Shown here: positions 60,040-64,000 of the stretch, in pieces
Layout of the letters: each line of letters starts with the position of its first letter
How positions within the stretch are numbered: the first letter of the stretch is position 1
NCBI RefSeq assembly: GCF_017357105.1
Contig: NZ_CP071596.1
Location: 2,232,001 to 2,296,000 of the forward strand
Source of the DNA: Natronosalvus caseinilyticus
GTDB taxonomy: Archaea > Halobacteriota > Halobacteria > Halobacteriales > Natrialbaceae
Direction: 5' to 3'
DNA: 64,000 nucleotides
The notes under the pieces: model-generated
Databases searched by the model: none
Seen by the model: the letters and a program-made list of their open reading frames with translations, nothing else
Told to the model about the DNA's origin: nothing
Made by a program: the position numbers and the translations under genes

Positions 60040-60711
60040 ATGGCTCACGCGACGCTCACCGTCACGCTCCCGGAGAAGGTGTGGGTGCAGGAGGTCTCGA
60101 GCGCCCACCCGGAGGCGACCTTCTACGTCGACGCCGCGGTTCCGGGCGCCGAATCGGGGTTCGCCCTGGTTCGAATCACCGGCCCCGACGTCCCGGCCGT
60201 CCTCGAGGACATGGAAGACCACCCGCAGCTCACCGAAATTTCGCTGATTCAGTGGAGCGAGAACGAGGCGACGGTCCACTTCGAGACCACGGCTCCGCTG
60301 TTGCTCTTCTCCTCGCGCGATTCCGGCATGCCAATCGAACTCCCAGTCGAGATTCGCCAGGGGAAAGCGACGCTCGAGGTCGCCGGCTCTCGGGACCGAC
60401 TCTCCCAGTTGGCCGACCAGTTCTCCCGGTTCGGGCTCGAGTACCGCATCGACAGCGTCCAGGAACGGCTCCACGACACGCAGTTACTGTCCGAGCGACA
60501 GCACGAACTCGTCGTCGCCGCCGTCGAGCACGGGTACTACGATACCCCGCGCCGGTGTTCGCTGACCGACCTCGCCGACCGTCTCGACATCGCGAAGTCG
60601 ACCTGCAGCGAGACGCTCCACCGCGCTGAAGAGGCGATCATCAAGCAGTTCGTCGACAATCTGGTCGACGTGGAGCGACACCCGCCGCTCGAGGAAGAGC
60701 TGGTGTCCTGA
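60040..60711 (+). CDS. HTH_10 (Bat-like) transcriptional regulator
   Basis: 223 aa. An N-terminal beta-rich sensor half (ATLTVTLPEKVWVQEVSSAH, VRITGPDVPAVLEDMEDHPQ, IQWSENEATVHFETTAPLLL) and a C-terminal bacterio-opsin activator HTH (LLSERQHELVVAAVEHGYYD, SLTDLADRLDIAKSTCSETL). It has no Cys cluster, unlike the HTH_10 gene at 53698. The position next to nirK and the two DUF2249 genes, and the same motif in front of it, make it the best candidate regulator of this locus. Confidence 0.85.
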   Translation: MAHATLTVTLPEKVWVQEVSSAHPEATFYVDAAVPGAESGFALVRITGPDVPAVLEDMEDHPQLTEISLIQWSENEATVHFETTAPLLLFSSRDSGMPIELPVEIRQGKATLEVAGSRDRLSQLADQFSRFGLEYRIDSVQERLHDTQLLSERQHELVVAAVEHGYYDTPRRCSLTDLADRLDIAKSTCSETLHRAEEAIIKQFVDNLVDVERHPPLEEELVS

Positions 60712-60892
60712 TCGATTCTGACGCCCGACGAGGAGTTCGTCGACACCATCACCGACCGCTTCGGGAGCCGAACCACGCTCGAGTCGGCGACGAAACGTCG
60801 AACGAGTCCGAAGCGCCCGTTCAGTTCGCGACAGCCAGTCGTGGTTTCAGCTCTCGTCGATCGCTCGAGTGGGGCCGCGGATCCCTACTAAC

Positions 60893-60910
60893 TATACTTA
60901 TTGAAGTATA
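60893..60910. repeat. perfect palindrome TATACTT-ATTG-AAGTATA
   Basis: 7-bp arms with a 4-nt loop in an AT-rich island between genes; operator or terminator-like. Confidence 0.4.
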
Positions 60911-60927
60911 TCGCATTCTTGCATTCG

Positions 60928-61065
60928 TCACGGTTCGAGACCGAGCGTTAGGCCCAATACGCCGATGGCGCACGCGTACACAGGGGAGTGCCGCCAGACC
61001 GCGTTCAGGATAACTCGGATCGCGTACGTGGGCGACGAATGCCGCGAGAACCCTCCGACGGGCAT
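60928..61065 (-). CDS. possible 45-aa small membrane protein
   Basis: ATG 61065 opens MPVGGFSRHSSPTYAIRVIL and ends with SPVYACAIGVLGLTLGLEP, a potential single helix. It reads well but is short and has no homologue known to me. It could equally be the tail of a decayed membrane gene. Confidence 0.3.
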   Translation of the reverse strand: MPVGGFSRHSSPTYAIRVILNAVWRHSPVYACAIGVLGLTLGLEP

Positions 61066-61279
61066 CTCACACGTCGAACGACGACAACCGCTACCGATCG
61101 AAGCGGTACTCCCCGCCGCCGACGGGGTGGGTGTTTTATTCCCCTGGCAGTGGTTCTCGTACCCGACTCGGGCGCTCGACTTCCGTACCGACTCGAGACC
61201 GCGGGCGTCGTCCTGATCGAAACGACGACGGTCATCGGAGCGCTCGAGAACGCGAACCTGAGACGCAACAGGAACGGAG

Positions 61280-61870
61280 ATGAACATGACACGACGCACG
61301 ATTACGACCGCACTCGTCGCGATTCTCGCGGGGTGTTTCGGCGGATTCGGCGGTCCCGGCGATTCCGGCGGTGGGAACAGCGACGACAACCCCGCTCTCT
61401 CGAGAGTGGACCAGCGGGGTGACCTCAGACTCACCAGCCCCGCCTTCGACGACGGCGAGCGCATTCCCGACGAGTACGGACGTAGCGAACGGGACGTCAA
61501 CCCGCCGCTCGAGATCGAGAGGGTACCGGACGAAGCCGACTCGCTTGCCCTGGTGGTCGACGATCCAGACGCCGTCGAACCGGCCGGGCGGATCTGGGTC
61601 CACTGGCTGATGTGGAACGTGCCGCCGGAGACGACCACGATCCCGGAGGACTGGGATGCCGCTGGTGCCGTCGAGGGCGAGAACGACTTCGGCGGCGTCG
61701 GCTACGGCGGCCCGTCGCCACCGGACGCCGAGCACACCTATCGATTCAAGGCGTACGCCCTCGACGCGGTGTTCGACCTCGAGGCGGGCGCCTCGGCCGA
61801 CGAACTCGGAAGGGCGATGAACGGGCACGTGATCGCACAGACGCAGTTGACCGGGACGTATCCGCCGTAG
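61280..61870 (+). CDS. PEBP (YbhB/Raf-kinase-inhibitor-like) lipoprotein
   Basis: 196 aa. Signal RRTITTALVAILAGC with Cys at the lipobox, a Gly-rich linker, then the PEBP fold: FDDGERIPDEYGRSERDVNP, LVVDDPDAVEPAGRIWVHWL and YGGPSPPDAEHTYRFKAYAL, conserved DPDA and GP ligand-binding motifs. Bacterial and archaeal members have unknown ligands. An alternative start is the ATG at 61286 (M3). Confidence 0.88.
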   Translation: MNMTRRTITTALVAILAGCFGGFGGPGDSGGGNSDDNPALSRVDQRGDLRLTSPAFDDGERIPDEYGRSERDVNPPLEIERVPDEADSLALVVDDPDAVEPAGRIWVHWLMWNVPPETTTIPEDWDAAGAVEGENDFGGVGYGGPSPPDAEHTYRFKAYALDAVFDLEAGASADELGRAMNGHVIAQTQLTGTYPP

Positions 61871-61950
61871 GTCGGCTGGGCGGATTCGGACGGGATCCGA
61901 CAATTCGACCGCCGTCGAGGTACTCGAGGCGGTTATTGTCCCTGTCTCTG

Positions 61951-62439
61951 TCACTCGGAGCCGTCCCCGTCCCCGTCACCGTCGTCCGTCGACTGTGGAC
62001 CGCCGCCGGTCTGAGCCTCCTCGGCCTCGCCCCAGCCGCCGCCGTCGACGACCTCGAAGAGCTTCCGCCAATTCTCTTCGTCTTCGCTCTCGGGCAGCTG
62101 GTCGCGGAGTTGCTGGAAGTCAGAAGCAGGAACCTGCGTCCGAACGAAGTCGACGATGACTCGAGCGTGGTAGGCTGCTTCAGGCGGGTCGGCGCGCTCG
62201 ATGTCACTCACCCGTGAGACGAACTCCTTCCAGTCGAATCGCTGGCCATGCTCGTGGACGGCGCCGGTCATGTACCACTGGATCTCCATCGGGAGCGATG
62301 CCGCGAAGTCCTCGGCTGCCCCTTCGGGTATGCGCTGTCCTAACGTCATAAGCGTCGCCCGGGTCGCGCGGACGGTCTCGCCGGTGCCGGGAAGCTCGAG
62401 GCGGTGCTGGACCTCGCCGGTGAACTCGTCGAAATTCAT
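61951..62439 (-). CDS. DUF2267 protein
   Basis: 162 aa. DEFTGEVQHRLELPGTGETV, ATLMTLGQRIPEGAAEDFAA, LPMEIQWYMTGAVHEHGQRF and the second helical repeat FVSRVSDIERADPPEAAYHA mark the DUF2267 family (two helical repeats, pterin-like name only in bacteria). The C-terminal GGGWGEAEEAQTGGGPQSTD is a low-complexity acidic tail. Function unknown; in bacteria sometimes linked to stress. Confidence 0.85.
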   Translation of the reverse strand: MNFDEFTGEVQHRLELPGTGETVRATRATLMTLGQRIPEGAAEDFAASLPMEIQWYMTGAVHEHGQRFDWKEFVSRVSDIERADPPEAAYHARVIVDFVRTQVPASDFQQLRDQLPESEDEENWRKLFEVVDGGGWGEAEEAQTGGGPQSTDDGDGDGDGSE

Positions 62440-62526
62440 GGCAGTGAACGGACGACGAATAGCGTTATAAACCAACAGTGGGCGGAGATACCCGTTCACT
62501 ACCCGAGCGACCTCGAGGGGAAACCA

Positions 62527-63087
62527 CTACTCCTGGATTGCGTACCGAAGCTCGACGAGCCCGCTCTCGAGCGACGTCGTCTTTTCCAGCGTCAGCCGGT
62601 TTCTCGGCCCGTTCGTCCCGAACAGGCGAATCCCGCCGCCGAGCAGGATGGGAGCGATGGTCAACTGGAGTTGGTCCAGCTGCCTCGTCTCGAGAAACGC
62701 CCGGGCGACCTGAGCGCCACCCACGAGCCAGATACTGGCGTACTGATCCCGGAGTCGGAGAGCGAGATCCGCAACCGGTTCGTCGACGAACTCGACGGTC
62801 TCGACGGAGTCCACGACCGGTTCGGTATCGTCGTGAGTTAACACGTACGTCGGCCTGTCCTCGTAGGGCCACGCGCCGAAGGACCGCACCTGTTCGTACG
62901 TATTTGCGCCCATCACGAGGGCGTCGATCTCTGCGAAGAACGCGTCGTATCCGCTTTCACCTTCGCCTTCGCTTTCGCGCTCCCTCGTCGATTCAAACTC
63001 TTCGAGCCACTCGACGTCGCCGTCGTCGTCGGCGATGAATCCGTCGACGCTGATCGCGATGTAGAGGGTGATCGTCCCGGTGGTCAC
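62527..63087 (-). CDS. dihydrofolate reductase-family (RibD C-terminal-like) protein
   Basis: 186 aa. ITLYIAISVDGFIADDDGDV, DALVMGANTYEQVRSFGAWP, YVLTHDD and IWLVGGAQVARAFLETRQLD, IAPILLGGGIRLF. The fold is that of RibD C-terminal/YwjB-like NADPH reductases; true folate reduction is unproven. The acidic insert ERESEGEGESG is haloarchaeal. Confidence 0.87.
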   Translation of the reverse strand: MTTGTITLYIAISVDGFIADDDGDVEWLEEFESTRERESEGEGESGYDAFFAEIDALVMGANTYEQVRSFGAWPYEDRPTYVLTHDDTEPVVDSVETVEFVDEPVADLALRLRDQYASIWLVGGAQVARAFLETRQLDQLQLTIAPILLGGGIRLFGTNGPRNRLTLEKTTSLESGLVELRYAIQE

Positions 63088-63170
63088 GCTGCTCGTACGA
63101 CTCCAGGGGCAATCGTTCTTGGCCTCGAAGAGTGCGTCCCGTCGATAACGACGGGCCTAATCGCTAATCG

Positions 63171-63500
63171 CTAATCGGCTCGAGGCGCCAGCACCAGCAA
63201 CGCCACGCTGTCCTCGATGGCCGCCGGAGAGACGTACTGGTCGCCGTCGAAGCGAACGATATCGCCGGCCTCGAGGTCGTGGTCGTCCTCGCCGAGCGTG
63301 ACGGTCAGGCGTCCCTCGAGCAGGTAGAAGACGATCTGTCGGTCGGGGTGCTGGTGAGAGGCGATGGAATCGCCGGCGGAGAGCGTGAGCCTGATCGTCT
63401 GTGGTTCGCCCTCGAAGACGCGGGCGTGGGGTGAGCCCTCGAGGTCCTTGAGGACAGCGCGTTCGGTGGGTGCAGCGGAATCGGTGGTCGGTTGTGGCAT
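63171..63500 (-). CDS. cupin-domain protein
   Basis: 109 aa. A single cupin barrel: LTLSAGDSIASHQHPDRQIVFYLLEGRL with the metal-binding His pair and Gln, and VTLGEDDHDLEAGDIVRF with the second motif. May sense a small molecule or act as an isomerase/dioxygenase. The ATG at 63500 gives a shorter, cleaner N-terminus than the one at 63518. Confidence 0.85.
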   Translation of the reverse strand: MPQPTTDSAAPTERAVLKDLEGSPHARVFEGEPQTIRLTLSAGDSIASHQHPDRQIVFYLLEGRLTVTLGEDDHDLEAGDIVRFDGDQYVSPAAIEDSVALLVLAPRAD

Positions 63501-63632
63501 ATAGTGGTACGCACGCATACCGAAGCCTTGGGGATTCGTCCGAATCGATTCGGGTGCCGGACCTCGATCGATACGGTCGCGACCGGACCTCGAGCGATGC
63601 GCCCACGTCCAAATCTCGAGCGACGATTGGTC

Positions 63633-64000
63633 TCAGACACCCCTGATCAAACTGGTCACGCCGATCGTTTCCGCGATCACCCAGCCGACGAACACCAGAT
63701 AGCTCACGAGCAACAGGTACGCCTCTCGGGTGGTCAACGAGAGGTCGGTTCGCATGACCGCAAAGAGGACCACCGTGGCGAGGGTGAGCACGCCGAACAT
63801 CGGGATGGCGACCGCGAAGTCCACCGCGACTGTCCCGACGATCAACACGCCGATGGGAATCGCCACGAGCAGGTCGAACGTGTTCGAACCGAGGACGTTA
63901 CCGAGGCTCGTCTCCTCGTTGCCGCCTCGAGCCGACCGAATGCTCACCAGCATGTCAGGCAGGCTCGTCGCACCCGCGATAATCGTGACGCCAGCGAGGA
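63633..64000 (-). CDS. CaCA-family cation antiporter, truncated by window edge
   Basis: The C-terminal part of a Na+/Ca2+ or K+-linked exchanger, open to the right edge (no start inside the window). The visible frame begins LAGVTIIAGATSLPDMLVSI; GATSLPD is the second alpha-repeat motif with the ion-binding Thr/Ser and Asp. It is followed by NEETSLGNVLGSNTFDLLVA and four helices. Its counterpart in the window is the exchanger at 37798. Confidence 0.9.
   Translation of the reverse strand, partial: LAGVTIIAGATSLPDMLVSIRSARGGNEETSLGNVLGSNTFDLLVAIPIGVLIVGTVAVDFAVAIPMFGVLTLATVVLFAVMRTDLSLTTREAYLLLVSYLVFVGWVIAETIGVTSLIRGV

Larger units (their letters stand above)
60712..61279. other. 568-bp region with one doubtful small ORF
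   Basis: Just after the HTH_10 stop, about 60720-60800 reads LTPDEEFVDTITDRFGSRTT in frame without a start, coding-like and possibly a relic. A perfect AT-rich palindrome lies at 60893-60910 and a small ORF at 60928-61065. The rest up to the PEBP gene is unassigned. Confidence 0.4.

Noticed and set aside
1-64000. very frequent CTCGAG throughout the window
   Set aside because: Explained by Leu-Glu/Ser-Ser codon choice and the general CGA richness of haloarchaeal DNA; it is spread evenly through genes and is not a signal.

Overview
This 64 kb window comes from a haloarchaeon (class Halobacteria). The evidence is very GC-rich coding DNA, strongly acidic proteins (Asp/Glu-rich, Lys-poor), archaeal genes (rps17e, CDC48, Lhr, archaeal-type CoaD, HTH_10 regulators, TFB-like cyclin fold), Tat signals with haloarchaeal lipoboxes, a PGF-CTERM tail, and many TATA boxes 23-31 bp upstream of the ATG with no Shine-Dalgarno (leaderless transcripts). 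The gene mix is chromosomal. The genus cannot be fixed from sequence alone; the style is Natrialbales-like, which is a guess.

Layout. 1-7.3 kb: truncated trehalose-phosphate synthase, M24 peptidase, gamma-glutamylcysteine ligase, a secreted PQQ-propeller protein and thiI; between gshA and the propeller gene lies a scar of two joined gene fragments (3' end of a thiI copy plus a piece of an M24 peptidase). 7.4-13.4 kb: Lhr helicase, archaetidylserine decarboxylase, CDC48. 13.8-17.1 kb: a second PQQ-propeller paralogue, CitG family, DUF447, rps17e. 17.2-22.5 kb: two overlapping zinc-finger/coiled-coil genes, a RecA-like protein with a degenerate P-loop, sucD-sucC, tRNA-Leu(UAG). 22.5-29 kb: small zinc protein, single-repeat TFB-like protein, a 1376-aa GH13 enzyme with PGF-CTERM anchor, a small membrane protein and an intact IS6-family element with 8-bp target duplication. 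29-39 kb: coaD and the malic enzyme gene (divergent), glycosyltransferase, four-gene amino-acid ABC transporter, AIM24 protein, Na/Ca exchanger. 39-50 kb: small accessory genes, mobA, usp, TauE/SafE exporter, cysteine-rich copper protein plus DUF2243, then trx and trxB, the latter broken by an in-frame TAG. 50-55 kb: regulators (wHTH, histidine kinase, cysteine-rich HTH_10) and a pair of tiny zinc ribbons. 55-60.7 kb: CtaA-CtaB fusion, DUF3054, nirK, two DUF2249 proteins, small membrane protein and an HTH_10 regulator. 61-64 kb: PEBP lipoprotein, DUF2267, DHFR-like, cupin, truncated CaCA antiporter.

Most interesting signals. (1) The nitrite-reductase neighbourhood carries an oriented near-palindrome CGAACGYNTTCG 39-47 bp upstream of ctaB and of both DUF2249 genes, and directly against the start of the HTH_10 gene; a degenerate version sits 42 bp upstream of nirK. 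It looks like a local denitrification/oxygen-responsive regulon. (2) trxB has TAG at the normally Gln codon of GGQLTLTTEVENF. (3) A convergent intergenic region holds a perfect 10-bp inverted repeat whose loop is a canonical G-quadruplex. (4) The chimeric gene scar at 4.1-4.3 kb. (5) A palindromic operator sits next to the trx-trxB core promoter.
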